From contig NZ_CP072829.1 in assembly GCF_017945865.1 (NCBI RefSeq), positions 372,001-436,000 on the forward strand: DNA of 64,000 bases, read 5' to 3'. The position numbers were made by a program, and so were the translations under genes. The notes below the pieces were generated by a model. That model was given only the letters and a program-made list of their open reading frames with translations, was not told where the DNA came from and did not search any database. The stretch's first letter is position 1; each line of letters begins with the position of its first letter. Source of the DNA: Xiamenia xianingshaonis. GTDB taxonomy: Bacteria > Actinomycetota > Coriobacteriia > Coriobacteriales > Eggerthellaceae. Shown here piece by piece: positions 34,186 through 41,994 of this stretch.

Positions 34186-35500
34186 GGGCGTGTCAGGGGT
34201 CGGGGGCAGATTCAAGCGGTGAGCGCACCTTGCGCCGCCTGGCCCAGCAGCTCGGCGTAGGCTTCCGCCGGAGTCCTCCACCCGAGCGTCTCGCGGGGCC
34301 GTCCGTTGAGCTGGTCCTGCATCTCCCTCACCTCTTCGTCGGTCACCTTCGAGAAGTCGGTCCCTTTCGGGAAGTAGTCGCGGACGAGGCCGTTGGTGTT
34401 CTCGTTGGTGCCCCGCTGCCAGGGGGAGTGCGGGTCGCAGAAGTACACCTTGACGCCCGTTTCCGCGGTGAAGCCCGCGTGGGACGCCATCTCCATGCCC
34501 CGGTCCCACGTGACGGTGCGCATGAGCGCGGACGGGACGCCGGCCGCCATGTCCGCCAGCTCCGAGGTCACGAGCTTGGAAGGATGCGCCTCCAGCCTCC
34601 TGACGAGGACGAGCCTCGTGGTGCGCTCCACGAGCGTGACCAGGCAGCTCTTCAGGTCCCCTCCGATCACGAGGTCGCCCTCCCAGTGCCCGGGCACGGC
34701 GCGGTCCGCGGCCTCTGCGGGCCGCAGGGATATCTCGCAGCCCTCCACCCAGCTCCCGCCCTCGCCGCGCCCGGCGGCGAGCCGGCTCCGGGGCAGGCGG
34801 GCCTTGCGGCCCGAGCGGAGGGCCTTCTCCAGCTTGAGCTCCTGGCGCAGCGCCCCCTTCCCCTGCACGTAGAGCGCCTGGTATATGGACTCGTGGCTCA
34901 TCCTCATCTCCTCGTCGTCGGGGAAGTCGCGCTCGAGCCGCGCGGATATCTGGCGCGGCGACCAGCGCAGGAGCAGCTTCGAGAGGACGTAGGAGCGCAG
35001 GCGCCGGTCGGCGTCGACCTTGCGCGGCTTGGGCCGCGCGGCCGCGGCCTCGGCGTCCGCCTGCGCCTCGTAGGGGTCGTAGGACCCGTCGGGCCCGCGG
35101 TGCCGGGAGACCTCCCTGCTCACCGTCGGCCGGGAGAACCCGATGCCCTCGGCGATCTCCGCGTGCGTCCTGCCGGCCGAGAGCCCGACCGAGATCGCGA
35201 GCCTCTGGTCCAGCCCGAGCCTGAAGGGCCTGCCCGAGGGCCCCTTCCCGGAGCGCCTTCCCGCCATCGTCGCACCTCCCATGCGGCCGTGGAGGAAGCG
35301 GACGCCGCGGTCGCGGCACCAGCACCGGATGGTCTCGCGGCTGACGCCGGTCGCCGCTTCCGCCCCGCGCAGGGTCGCTCCGCCCTTCACCATCGCGACC
35401 GCCTCGTATCTGGTCTTGCTGTCGTATCTCATTCTAGGTCATCTCCCATCGGTCGATGGTGCGATGACCGCTTGAATCCGCCGGGTGCTTTGACACGCCC
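34186..35500. mobile_element. IS30-family insertion sequence
   Basis: A complete 1315-bp element. The left end GGGCGTGTCAGGGG... (from 34186) and right end ...CTTTGACACGCCC (to 35500) are inverted repeats sharing GGGCGTGTCA and an inner GATTCAAGCGGT. One transposase gene fills it on the minus strand. No convincing target duplication is seen. It lies directly behind the hybrid kinase gene. A 28-bp fusion of both end sequences lies just outside at 35523-35550. Confidence 0.85.
34212..35432 (-). CDS. IS30-family transposase
   Basis: A 406-residue DDE transposase. Two N-terminal HTH segments (TLRGAEAATGVSRETIRCWC; THAEIAEGIGFSRPTVSREVSRH) precede RWSPRQISARLERDFPDD and MSHESIYQALY. The catalytic core shows the first Asp in PGHWEGDLVIGG, the second in VTWDRGMEMASH and the Glu in WQRGTNENTNGLVRDYFPKG. 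NGRPRETLGWRTPAEAY closes it. The frame is intact, so the element may still be active. The start at 35432 has no strong ribosome site; an internal Met is possible. Confidence 0.95.
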   Translation of the reverse strand: MRYDSKTRYEAVAMVKGGATLRGAEAATGVSRETIRCWCRDRGVRFLHGRMGGATMAGRRSGKGPSGRPFRLGLDQRLAISVGLSAGRTHAEIAEGIGFSRPTVSREVSRHRGPDGSYDPYEAQADAEAAAARPKPRKVDADRRLRSYVLSKLLLRWSPRQISARLERDFPDDEEMRMSHESIYQALYVQGKGALRQELKLEKALRSGRKARLPRSRLAAGRGEGGSWVEGCEISLRPAEAADRAVPGHWEGDLVIGGDLKSCLVTLVERTTRLVLVRRLEAHPSKLVTSELADMAAGVPSALMRTVTWDRGMEMASHAGFTAETGVKVYFCDPHSPWQRGTNENTNGLVRDYFPKGTDFSKVTDEEVREMQDQLNGRPRETLGWRTPAEAYAELLGQAAQGALTA

Positions 35501-35522
35501 GTTCCGACACGCCCTCGGAATA

Positions 35523-35550
35523 TGTCAGGGGTCGGGTGCTTTGACACGCC
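35523..35550. repeat. Solo fusion of IS30-element ends
   Basis: TGTCAGGGGTCGGG, as at the IS left end, is joined directly to TGCTTTGACACGCC, as at the right end. This looks like a footprint left by precise-ends joining and excision, or a minimal derivative. The gap 35551-35696 otherwise holds nothing recognisable. Confidence 0.55.
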
Positions 35551-35696
35551 TTCGGAGAAGGTGGAGGCGTCGGTCTCCCGCGTCGACGCATGTTGTGTGA
35601 CACGGTGAGCTCAGGAAGCTGAAGGCCGAGCGAGCGCGCTGACGTGCGCAAACGAGGCCTGAAACCTCCGGGCATCCGTCCTGCGGATCTCGCTTC

Positions 35697-36242
35697 CTAG
35701 AACTTCTCTGCGAGCGCGGCGGCCTGGCTGCAGCCGTCGGTCTTGTCGACGTCGCCCTCGTGCAGCACGCCCGGAACCAGCACCTTGCCGACGATGTTCC
35801 ACTTCAGCAGCGCGGCGATGCGGTCGAAGGGCAGGCTGAGGCCGTCCATCACGGCCGGGTCCTTCTCTTCGCAGCAGGCGATGAGCGCGACGTCCTTGCC
35901 GCCGATCGGCTTCTGGCCGATGGCGAAGGAGTAGCATTTGTCGATGGCGTTCTTGATCTGCCCCGGGAAGGAATACCAGTAGGTCGGGGCGGCGAACACG
36001 ATGGCGCCGGCTTCCAGGAAATCGGGGGCGACCGTGTTGAAGTCGTCGTCGTAGGTGCAGGGCTTCCCGCTCTTGTAGCAGGTCTCGCAGGCGTGGCACC
36101 CGCCTATGTTCGAAAGCGCGGCGTTGAACTCGACGACCGTGTTGCCCTTCGCCTCGCTCGCCTCCGCGAACGCCTTGACCATGCGCGCGGTGTTGCCGTT
36201 CTTGCGCGGGCTTCCGTTGACGACGAGGATCTTCTTTCCCAT
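35697..36242 (-). CDS. Flavodoxin-family / NADPH-dependent FMN reductase-like protein
   Basis: A 181-residue flavoprotein. The FMN phosphate loop is ILVVNGSPRKNGNTARMVKAF, followed by a cysteine-containing segment GGCHACETCYKSGKPCTYDDDF and IVFAAPTYWYSFPGQIKNAIDK, as in iron-sulfur flavoprotein-like multimeric flavodoxins. Likely role: cytoplasmic quinone, nitro or flavin reduction. ATG at 36242 follows AAGGAG. It is divergent from the HxlR gene, whose protein may control it; the operator at 36308-36332 lies between them. Confidence 0.9.
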   Translation of the reverse strand: MGKKILVVNGSPRKNGNTARMVKAFAEASEAKGNTVVEFNAALSNIGGCHACETCYKSGKPCTYDDDFNTVAPDFLEAGAIVFAAPTYWYSFPGQIKNAIDKCYSFAIGQKPIGGKDVALIACCEEKDPAVMDGLSLPFDRIAALLKWNIVGKVLVPGVLHEGDVDKTDGCSQAAALAEKF

Positions 36243-36307
36243 GGTTTCTCCTTCACAGTGGGGGATGTTCGATATATCGTATGAAACCATGATTGTTTCT
36301 CTGATCA

Positions 36308-36332
36308 AGTACGCACTTTTAGGAAAGGTACT
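36308..36332. promoter_or_regulatory. HxlR-type operator, copy 1 (AGTAC-N15-GTACT)
   Basis: Perfect outer arms AGTAC and GTACT separated by 15 bases, directly upstream of the HxlR start. The same arms and spacing, with 11 of 15 inner bases matching in reverse orientation, occur at 38986-39010. GTAC-containing symmetric sites are known for HxlR-family regulators. Confidence 0.6.
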
Positions 36333-36335
36333 ATC

Positions 36336-36695
36336 TTGAAAGAAAGCGAAGGAGCTGGGGAAACGCTGTCCTGCATCGGAGAGGCGCGCTTCGAAGAGAC
36401 GGGGTACAGCTACACGCTGTCGCTCATTTCCGGCAAGCACAAGATGGTGATCCTCTACTGCCTCATGGAGTATCAGCCGGTGCGCTTCAACGAAATGAAG
36501 CGCTACCTTGGAAGGATCTCGGACAAGACGCTCTCGCAGAACCTCAAGGAGCTTGAAGCCGACGACCTTGTCCATCGCGAAGCGTATCCGCAGATACCGC
36601 CGAAAGTCGAGTACTCCTTGACCGAGCGCGGGGAGTCGCTGATGAAGGTGCTGGACCAGCTCTGCGTGTGGGGAACCGAGAACCGCATTTCCTAG
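36336..36695 (+). CDS. HxlR-family transcriptional regulator
   Basis: A 119-residue winged-helix regulator. SYTLSLISGKHKMVILYCLM is the typical first helix, followed by VRFNEMKRYLGRISDKTLSQNLKELEADDLVHREAYPQIPPKVEYSLTERGESL. It starts with TTG (36336) after AGGAAAGG; no ATG fits. HxlR proteins often sense electrophiles or redox state through cysteines; this one has Cys13, Cys43 and Cys112. It probably regulates itself, the divergent flavodoxin gene and the flavin reductase at 39151. Confidence 0.9.
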   Translation: MKESEGAGETLSCIGEARFEETGYSYTLSLISGKHKMVILYCLMEYQPVRFNEMKRYLGRISDKTLSQNLKELEADDLVHREAYPQIPPKVEYSLTERGESLMKVLDQLCVWGTENRIS

Positions 36696-36845
36696 GGACA
36701 TGCGGATCATTCCTTCCTGGTCTCCTTGGTCGAATACCTGTCAGCGACGACTAAGTTAGCCGATTCGGGGTGGTCGGCATGCTTGTCGGCGAAGTGTCGG
36801 TTTTTATCCTAGCGAATACGCTCGGCAATCGCAGGCAACGCGCAC

Positions 36846-37229
36846 GTGAGCTTCCGCAGGATCGAGCAACAGAGTTCGGCCAAGGGCCAGGTCCAGCTCT
36901 TGAGCTCGGAAGAGGCCGTGGAGTCCGGCTACCACTCGCCTGCGCTCAAGGACCAGGGCGTTCGCATCTACTACGTGAAGCCGGAATGGCACGGCATGGG
37001 CATCTGCGACGTCAAGACGCCGGACGGCAACCTCGTCAAGGCCTACGACAAGGAGCGGACCGTCTGCGACATGATCCGCAGAAAAGCGAGCCTTGACGTC
37101 GCCGAGTTCAACTACGCACTGAAGTCCTACGTCTCGTCAAGGGACAAGAACCTCGCGCGCCTGTCAGAGTACGCGCAGGCGATGAACATGGAATCGCGTG
37201 TCTGGGACGTCATGGGGGTGCTCCTATGA
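36846..37229 (+). pseudogene. AbiEi-like antitoxin, N-terminally truncated
   Basis: The open frame (127 residues) matches the C-terminal part of AbiEi antitoxins: GVRIYYVKPEWHGMGICDVKTPDGNLVKAYDKERTVCDMIRRK and YVSSRDKNLARLSEYAQAM. The N-terminal winged-helix domain expected in AbiEi is absent, and the 150 bp upstream contain no recognisable remainder. Its stop overlaps the start of the toxin gene (ATGA), the usual AbiE arrangement. It probably no longer binds DNA. Confidence 0.7.
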
Positions 37230-37919
37230 TCGACAATCCGAGACGGGTCAAAGACCTCATCAAGAACCTCGCCAAGGGCGACAGCGGAAAAGCGCAACTC
37301 TTGCAGCGCCGCTATGCCATGGAGCGCTTCCTTGAGCGCATGGCGGAATCGGAATACAGGCAGAACCTCGTCCTCAAAGGCGGCATGCTCGTGACCTCCA
37401 TGCTCGACGGGAGACGCGCTTGCGCCTTCGGCCGTCAACTACGCCTACCGCTTGATGCTTGAAGATCGCGACATTGACATCCTCGCGTACAACGTGGAGA
37501 CCGTGCTTGCCGAGAAGATCGAGACCATGCTCGTTCGCTCCACGCTCAACACGCGCACGAGGGACTTCTACGACATGTTGGCGCTGGCTAACATGGGAGC
37601 CGACATCGACTACGCCATCTTGGCGGAAGCTGTCGCGGCGACTGCGAAGACGAGAGGCCATGACGTCGCGCTCGCGGACTCCAACGGTTTTCCGCACAAC
37701 GCCCCGAAACACAACAGTATCGCAGGTCAGAAGTGGTGTGTCCGAGAAATCGGCGCACCACTTTTCCGCATAAGAAAACGCTCCTGTCGCCTTCCTCGGA
37801 AAGCGTCGTGGCGACAACGTCTTGCCAACGTTCGTGTACCGACGCTGCGCCGGTGCGATCGCACCCACAACTTTCTTTTTAGAATACGGGAAAACGCCGA
37901 ACGAAAGGCAGTCCCATGA
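37226..37919 (+). pseudogene. AbiEii-like nucleotidyltransferase toxin, deleted and frameshifted
   Basis: The first frame (37226-37462) has the AbiEii N-terminus: YAMERFLERMAESEYRQNLVLKGGMLVTSM. The second frame (from about 37420) has the C-terminal part: YAYRLMLEDRDIDILAYNVE then VLAEKIETMLVRSTLNTRTRDFYD. The central part, which should carry the catalytic Asp residues, is missing, and the two halves are in different frames. The tail after 37670 does not resemble AbiEii. A decayed type IV toxin-antitoxin (phage-defence) locus. Confidence 0.75.
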
Positions 37920-38923
37920 CGGCAAACACGAACCTCGACGCCTTCGCAAAGGGTACGGAACGTCTCGTCGACCCGACGACCGTCGGCTCGATACATTTCC
38001 TACAGCAGTTTTTCGACGTCGTCCCGAAGGGGATCCAACGTGCGATCATGATGCGCTCCACCAAAAAGGCCCCGCATATGGGGTTCATCGTCGAGCCGTA
38101 TGCGTTTTTCCTTGCCTACGAGATCGCGGATACGACCGCCGCGGCCGAGCTGCTTCCGTCTGGGTTCAGGCTGGCGAAGTGCAGCGTGTTTGCGGACGAC
38201 GAGCCTGCCTTCTACGCGATCATGAGCTTCTTCCGCGTGCACACGAGCGCGTTCTGGGGGAGTCGTGCCGAACTGTACGTGATGGCCGAAGACGAATCGA
38301 CCGGCCTCATGAGCTGGGTCATCGTCGATTACCTGAGCGACACCATAAGCTACGACCGCGCCTTTGGACTGCGCGGGCCGTCCGCCAGCCGCGCTGTCGT
38401 GACGACAACCAGCGACGGGCGCGTGCTGGTCGACATGGCGTCCGACGACGGCGCGTCGAGCGCCGACTTCTCTGCCGCGCTCAACGGCTCCAAGATGCGC
38501 GAGCTCGATGAGCGCATGTGGATCGAGGGGAACCTGTCGGTCGCCTACGGCAGGACGCTGTCGCACGACCGGGCCGATACCTTCTCGCTGACGTTCTTCC
38601 CCGAGGAAATGGGAAGCGCCCTCGACGTGCCGCTCGAGGGCTTCGAGCCGAAGGGCATCTCCTGGTACTCGCACATGCTTGCGCCGGCTCCCGCGAAGCT
38701 GGCCTGCTTTCCGTACGCCCAGCATTTGCTCTCTGACAGCCCCGGCGCTGCAAGCGGCCATGCAAGTGCGGCGGATCTGGTGCGTGCGGCCGAAGCGGCG
38801 GACTTCGACGCTATGAAGACCTTTGAGGCAGGCTCCGCCAAAAAGCTGATGGCGGTCTCTGCGGTTGCAGCCTTCAGCATCGCAGCCGCCGCTTGGATGA
38901 TCGGCCGGCGCTTTCGGGCGTAA
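37916..38923 (+). CDS. Uncharacterised protein, acetoacetate-decarboxylase-like fold suspected, C-terminal membrane helix
   Basis: A 335-residue protein I do not recognise with certainty. Segments such as EPYAFFLAYEIADTTAAAEL, FYAIMSFFRVHTSAFWGSRA and GLRGPSASRAVVTTTSDGRV have the look of the acetoacetate decarboxylase superfamily, but the canonical catalytic Lys is not obvious. The last ~25 residues (AVSAVAAFSIAAAAWMIG then RRFRA) form a single helix with a positive end, suggesting a tail anchor. GAAAGG precedes the ATG. It starts within the decayed AbiEii tail and is followed by the second HxlR-type operator. Confidence 0.7.
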   Translation: MTANTNLDAFAKGTERLVDPTTVGSIHFLQQFFDVVPKGIQRAIMMRSTKKAPHMGFIVEPYAFFLAYEIADTTAAAELLPSGFRLAKCSVFADDEPAFYAIMSFFRVHTSAFWGSRAELYVMAEDESTGLMSWVIVDYLSDTISYDRAFGLRGPSASRAVVTTTSDGRVLVDMASDDGASSADFSAALNGSKMRELDERMWIEGNLSVAYGRTLSHDRADTFSLTFFPEEMGSALDVPLEGFEPKGISWYSHMLAPAPAKLACFPYAQHLLSDSPGAASGHASAADLVRAAEAADFDAMKTFEAGSAKKLMAVSAVAAFSIAAAAWMIGRRFRA

Positions 38924-38985
38924 CGCTGAAAAAGCGCCCGCCGTTTGCGCCTGACGTTCTCATGCGTACCGCTTTCCTTAAGGAT

Positions 38986-39010
38986 AGTACCTATCTTGAA
39001 CGTGCGTACT
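38986..39010. promoter_or_regulatory. HxlR-type operator, copy 2 (AGTAC-N15-GTACT)
   Basis: Same arms and 15-base spacing as 36308-36332, inverted in orientation, about 100 bp upstream of the flavin reductase -10 box. This links the flavin reductase gene to the HxlR regulator 2.3 kb away. Confidence 0.55.
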
Positions 39011-39110
39011 CGCATGGACTGATCGCACCAGTACGATGCATCGCAGCACTTGCGGGCCTGTCGAATGAGCGAAAAAAGCGTTCGCGCGAAGGCGTTCGTT
39101 TCGCTTCCCC

Positions 39111-39116
39111 TATAAT
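39111..39116 (+). promoter_or_regulatory. -10 box (TATAAT) of the flavin reductase gene
   Basis: CCCTATAATTG lies 35 bp before the ATG at 39151. No strong -35, fitting a regulated promoter. Confidence 0.5.
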
Positions 39117-39150
39117 TGTTCACGTGATCAAAAAGAAAGGAAAACCGGAA

Positions 39151-39726
39151 ATGCCGACAAAAGACCTGGGAGTCCATCCGTACCTGTTCCCGATGCCGAC
39201 CTACATGATCGGCACGTACAACGAGGACGGCACCCCTGACGCGATGATGATGGCATGGGGCGGTATTTGTGCCGTTGACATGGTGGCGCTCAATCTGGGG
39301 GAAGAGCACAAGACGGTGGCGAACCTGCGTGCGCGCAAGGCGTTCACGCTCGCTGTTCCGGGAATCGACACGCTTGCGGCGTCGGACTACCTGGGCATCG
39401 TTTCCGGCAACCAGGTGAAGGACAAGTTCGAGCGCAGCGGGCTCCACGCGCGCAAGAGCGAGCGCGTGGATGCGCCGGTGATCGAGGAATACCCCGTCAC
39501 CCTCGAATGCGAGCTGGTGGAGGAGACGGCGGAACCGTACGGTCCTCGCTTTCTTGGCCGCATCGTGAACGTCGTGGCAGACGAGCGGGTCTTGGACGAG
39601 GCGGGCAGGATCGACGTCTCCAAGATGCAGGCGTTCGCGTTCGACTCGATGCGCCACGGCTACTACGCCATGGGCGACAAGGTCGGCGAGGCCTGGGCGT
39701 CGGGCCAGGCGCATGGGGACCAGTAG
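39151..39726 (+). CDS. Flavin reductase-domain (flavoredoxin-like) protein
   Basis: A 191-residue FMN-binding protein. The start HPYLFPMPTYMIGTYNEDGTPDAMMMAWGG is the typical flavoredoxin substrate/FMN loop, followed by LRARKAFTLAVPG and FERSGLHARKSERVDAPVIEEYP. It probably binds FMN and moves electrons between NAD(P)H or ferredoxin and a partner. GAAAGG precedes the ATG. It is followed 15 bp later by a TSUP permease and probably co-transcribed. An HxlR-type operator lies upstream. Confidence 0.9.
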   Translation: MPTKDLGVHPYLFPMPTYMIGTYNEDGTPDAMMMAWGGICAVDMVALNLGEEHKTVANLRARKAFTLAVPGIDTLAASDYLGIVSGNQVKDKFERSGLHARKSERVDAPVIEEYPVTLECELVEETAEPYGPRFLGRIVNVVADERVLDEAGRIDVSKMQAFAFDSMRHGYYAMGDKVGEAWASGQAHGDQ

Positions 39727-39741
39727 GCAGTTGCGCTCGGC

Positions 39742-40491
39742 ATGGAATTTCTCATAGTGTGCCCGCTGGCGTTTCTGGCGGGTCTGATCGATGCCGTGGC
39801 CGGAGGCGGCGGCCTAATATCGCTTCCGGCCTATTTCTTCGCGGGGCTGCCGACGCATGCGGCCATTGCTACCAACAAGCTTTCAAGCATCATGGGCACC
39901 GCCGTCGTGACGCTTCGCTACGCCTTTTTCGGCTACATGGTGAAGCGCTTCGTCGCGGTTGGCGTGGCCTGCGGGCTTTTCGGGTCGTTTCTGGGATCGA
40001 ACCTCGTGCTTGCGACCGACAGCACGTTTCTCATGGGGTTCATGCTCGTCTCGCTTCCTCTCGTCGCCGTGCTCGTGCTGAAGACGAAGGATTTCGACCG
40101 GTTCTCCGAAGACCCGTATCCGGGCGCGAAGGGCGTCGCCATCACGGCCGCCATAGCGCTTGCGGTTGGCGTGTACGACGGGTTTTATGGCCCCGGAACA
40201 GGGACGTTCCTCATGCTTTTGCTTACGTCCGTCGGCCACCAGAGCACGAAGGAGGCCCAAGGGACTTCCAAGGCGATCAACTTGGCGACCAACGCTGCGG
40301 GGCTTGCCGTGTTTTTGTCCAGCGGCAACGTCTGGGTGGCGCTCGGCCTTGCTGCGGGCTTGTTCAACGTTGCGGGCGGCTGGATCGGCTCCAGCCTTTT
40401 CCGGAGCAAGGGCGCCTCGATCGTTCGTCCGGTGCTGATCGTCGTCATGGCGCTGTTTGCGGTTCGGCTCGTCTTCGACCTTATGCAGTAG
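39742..40491 (+). CDS. TSUP-family membrane transporter (TauE/SafE)
   Basis: A 249-residue permease with about eight hydrophobic segments. The duplicated family motif is seen as LIDAVAGGGGLISLPAYFFAG and YDGFYGPGTGTFLMLLLTS, with the conserved NKLSSIMGT and SKAINLATNAAGL. TSUP members move sulfite, sulfoacetate or other organosulfur or organic anions; the substrate here is unknown. It follows the flavin reductase by 15 bp, so reduction and export or uptake of one compound may be linked. Confidence 0.9.
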   Translation: MEFLIVCPLAFLAGLIDAVAGGGGLISLPAYFFAGLPTHAAIATNKLSSIMGTAVVTLRYAFFGYMVKRFVAVGVACGLFGSFLGSNLVLATDSTFLMGFMLVSLPLVAVLVLKTKDFDRFSEDPYPGAKGVAITAAIALAVGVYDGFYGPGTGTFLMLLLTSVGHQSTKEAQGTSKAINLATNAAGLAVFLSSGNVWVALGLAAGLFNVAGGWIGSSLFRSKGASIVRPVLIVVMALFAVRLVFDLMQ

Positions 40492-40543
40492 CGCGGAAGG
40501 CGGGTCGGGAGGGCGCGTCCGGGGCGAGCGTCCTTGGAAAATG

Positions 40544-40560
40544 CTGACTAATTCAGTCAG
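40544..40560. promoter_or_regulatory. Small palindrome CTGACT-AATTC-AGTCAG
   Basis: Six-base perfect arms in the 280-bp gap after the TSUP gene. It could be an operator; no regulator is assigned. Confidence 0.3.
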
Positions 40561-40693
40561 ATATGAGCTCGCATGGCGGTGCTTGGCGGTCTGAGGCTGC
40601 GATGGCTTTCATCGGCGTTTCTTTCGGGTGCGACCGGTGTGGCGGGCAAAGCCGGCGGCGAGGTTTTGCCGGAAATGCTTCGCACGTTCATAC

Positions 40694-40711
40694 TGTCCCA
40701 ATTATGGGACA
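40694..40711. promoter_or_regulatory. Palindrome TGTCCCA-ATTA-TGGGACA upstream of a small gene
   Basis: Seven-base perfect arms, about 20 bp before a TAGTAT -10-like sequence (40731-40736) and 61 bp before the ATG at 40772. The position suits a repressor operator. Confidence 0.45.
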
Positions 40712-40771
40712 CTTGTGGCGTTCTGATCGGGTAGTATCCTCTCGTCGACCCAGAGCAGAAAGGATGCTGAC

Positions 40772-41077
40772 ATGTTTGGAACGGAAATTGAGATGACCAC
40801 GCCGCTGGACGCCGTAGACTCCCTTGACCATATGACGGCGATGCTCAAAGGACTCGAGATGCTCTGCATCGCGGCATGCGAGAACCCTTTGACCGTCAAC
40901 GAAAACACCTTTGGGCTGCTTGCCGACATAGTTCACCAGTGCTCCCATATGGGAGAAAAAGCGTCCGAGCTGCTTCGTTCGGATCTTGGCAGCAGCTCCG
41001 GAGAAGCCGGCGGCCTTGCTCGATCCGCCGAAGGCGGCGAAGGCGCACTGCTGACAAACGCCGTGCGCGCAGCCTAG
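40772..41077 (+). CDS. Small hypothetical protein, helical
   Basis: A 101-residue protein with no family recognised. It is mostly helical (LDAVDSLDHMTAMLKGLEML, NTFGLLADIVHQCSHMGEKA) with a low-complexity Gly/Ala/Ser tail after residue 72 that is probably read-out of GC-rich repeat DNA. The shape resembles small phage-like or DUF3077-type proteins, but that is only a resemblance. AAAGGATG precedes the ATG and a palindrome lies in its promoter. Confidence 0.6.
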   Translation: MFGTEIEMTTPLDAVDSLDHMTAMLKGLEMLCIAACENPLTVNENTFGLLADIVHQCSHMGEKASELLRSDLGSSSGEAGGLARSAEGGEGALLTNAVRAA

Positions 41078-41089
41078 CGAGCAAGTGGG

Positions 41090-41186
41090 GCGGGGCAGGA
41101 CCGCCGGGTGAGGCAGTGGCCGGGCGGGGTAGGACGGCCGGGCGAAGGCAGGGCCGAGCGGGCGGGGCAGGACCGCCGGGTGAGGC
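41090..41186. repeat. GC-rich direct repeat (25 bp, two perfect copies, 72 apart)
   Basis: GCGGGGCAGGACCGCCGGGT... at 41090-41114 and 41162-41186, with related shorter units between and after. It fills the 159-bp gap between two convergent genes. Confidence 0.55.
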
Positions 41187-41236
41187 GAAAGCGGCGGGGC
41201 AGTGGCCGCCGGGTGGGGCGGCCCCGCCGGCCTCCC

Positions 41237-41776
41237 TCAGAGCGCGGTGCCCCGCTTCGGCACGAACAGGCCGGTCATGTCGACGCCTTCGTGCTTCAGG
41301 AGACGTACTTTCTTGTCGATGCCGCCGGCGTAGCCTGTGAGGCTGCCGTTCGCCCCGACGACGCGGTGACAAGGGACGATGATCGAAATGGGGTTGTGCC
41401 CGACCGCGCCGCCCACCGCTTGCGCCGACGCGCGGCGCCCGGTTTCGGCGGCGATCTGCGCCGCGATGTCTCCGTAGGTGCGCAGCGACCCGTAGGGGAT
41501 GGACCGCAGAATGTCCCACACGCGTCGGGCGAAGTCGCTGCCGCTCGGCGCCAAGGGCAGCTCGTCGGGCGTGGGCGCCTCGCCTGCGAAGTAGCGGTCG
41601 AGCCACGCGCGGGCGCTGTCGAAAACGGGCAGGTCGTCGCGGGGCACCAGGGATTCGGCCGCACCGCTGGCGAAGTACTTCTGTCCTTCCAGCCACAGCC
41701 CCACCAGGCTTTCCCCATCGCTCGCAAGCGTGATGGCGCCGAATTCGGGATCATGATACTGCGTGGAATACCTCAT
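41237..41776 (-). CDS. ogt: Methylated-DNA--protein-cysteine S-methyltransferase
   Basis: Suicide repair protein that takes the methyl group from O6-methylguanine onto its own Cys, 179 residues. The DNA-binding HTH is FARRVWDILRSIPYGSLRTYGDIAA, and the active site is ISIIVPCHRVVGANGSLTGYAGG (Cys136). It is of the short Ogt type, without an Ada domain. ATG at 41776 follows GAAAGG. It is divergent from the Fic gene. Confidence 0.95.
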   Translation of the reverse strand: MRYSTQYHDPEFGAITLASDGESLVGLWLEGQKYFASGAAESLVPRDDLPVFDSARAWLDRYFAGEAPTPDELPLAPSGSDFARRVWDILRSIPYGSLRTYGDIAAQIAAETGRRASAQAVGGAVGHNPISIIVPCHRVVGANGSLTGYAGGIDKKVRLLKHEGVDMTGLFVPKRGTAL

Positions 41777-41994
41777 GGCGTGCCTTTCGCGGGACGGGCT
41801 GTTCGGTTCGTTTCCAAGAATATCACAGCTAGGCGCAGGGGCCGTTCGTTTCGTCTGGCGAGCGAGGCGACCCTTGCCCGCGAGTTGAGCAGCTTTAACG
41901 GAATCGGCGATTCGTTTCCGAAAACGGTGCCTGCGCGTGACAAGATGCACTTGGAGATCACGGAAAGGGACGTCGTCGGTGACGACTTGCCCGA

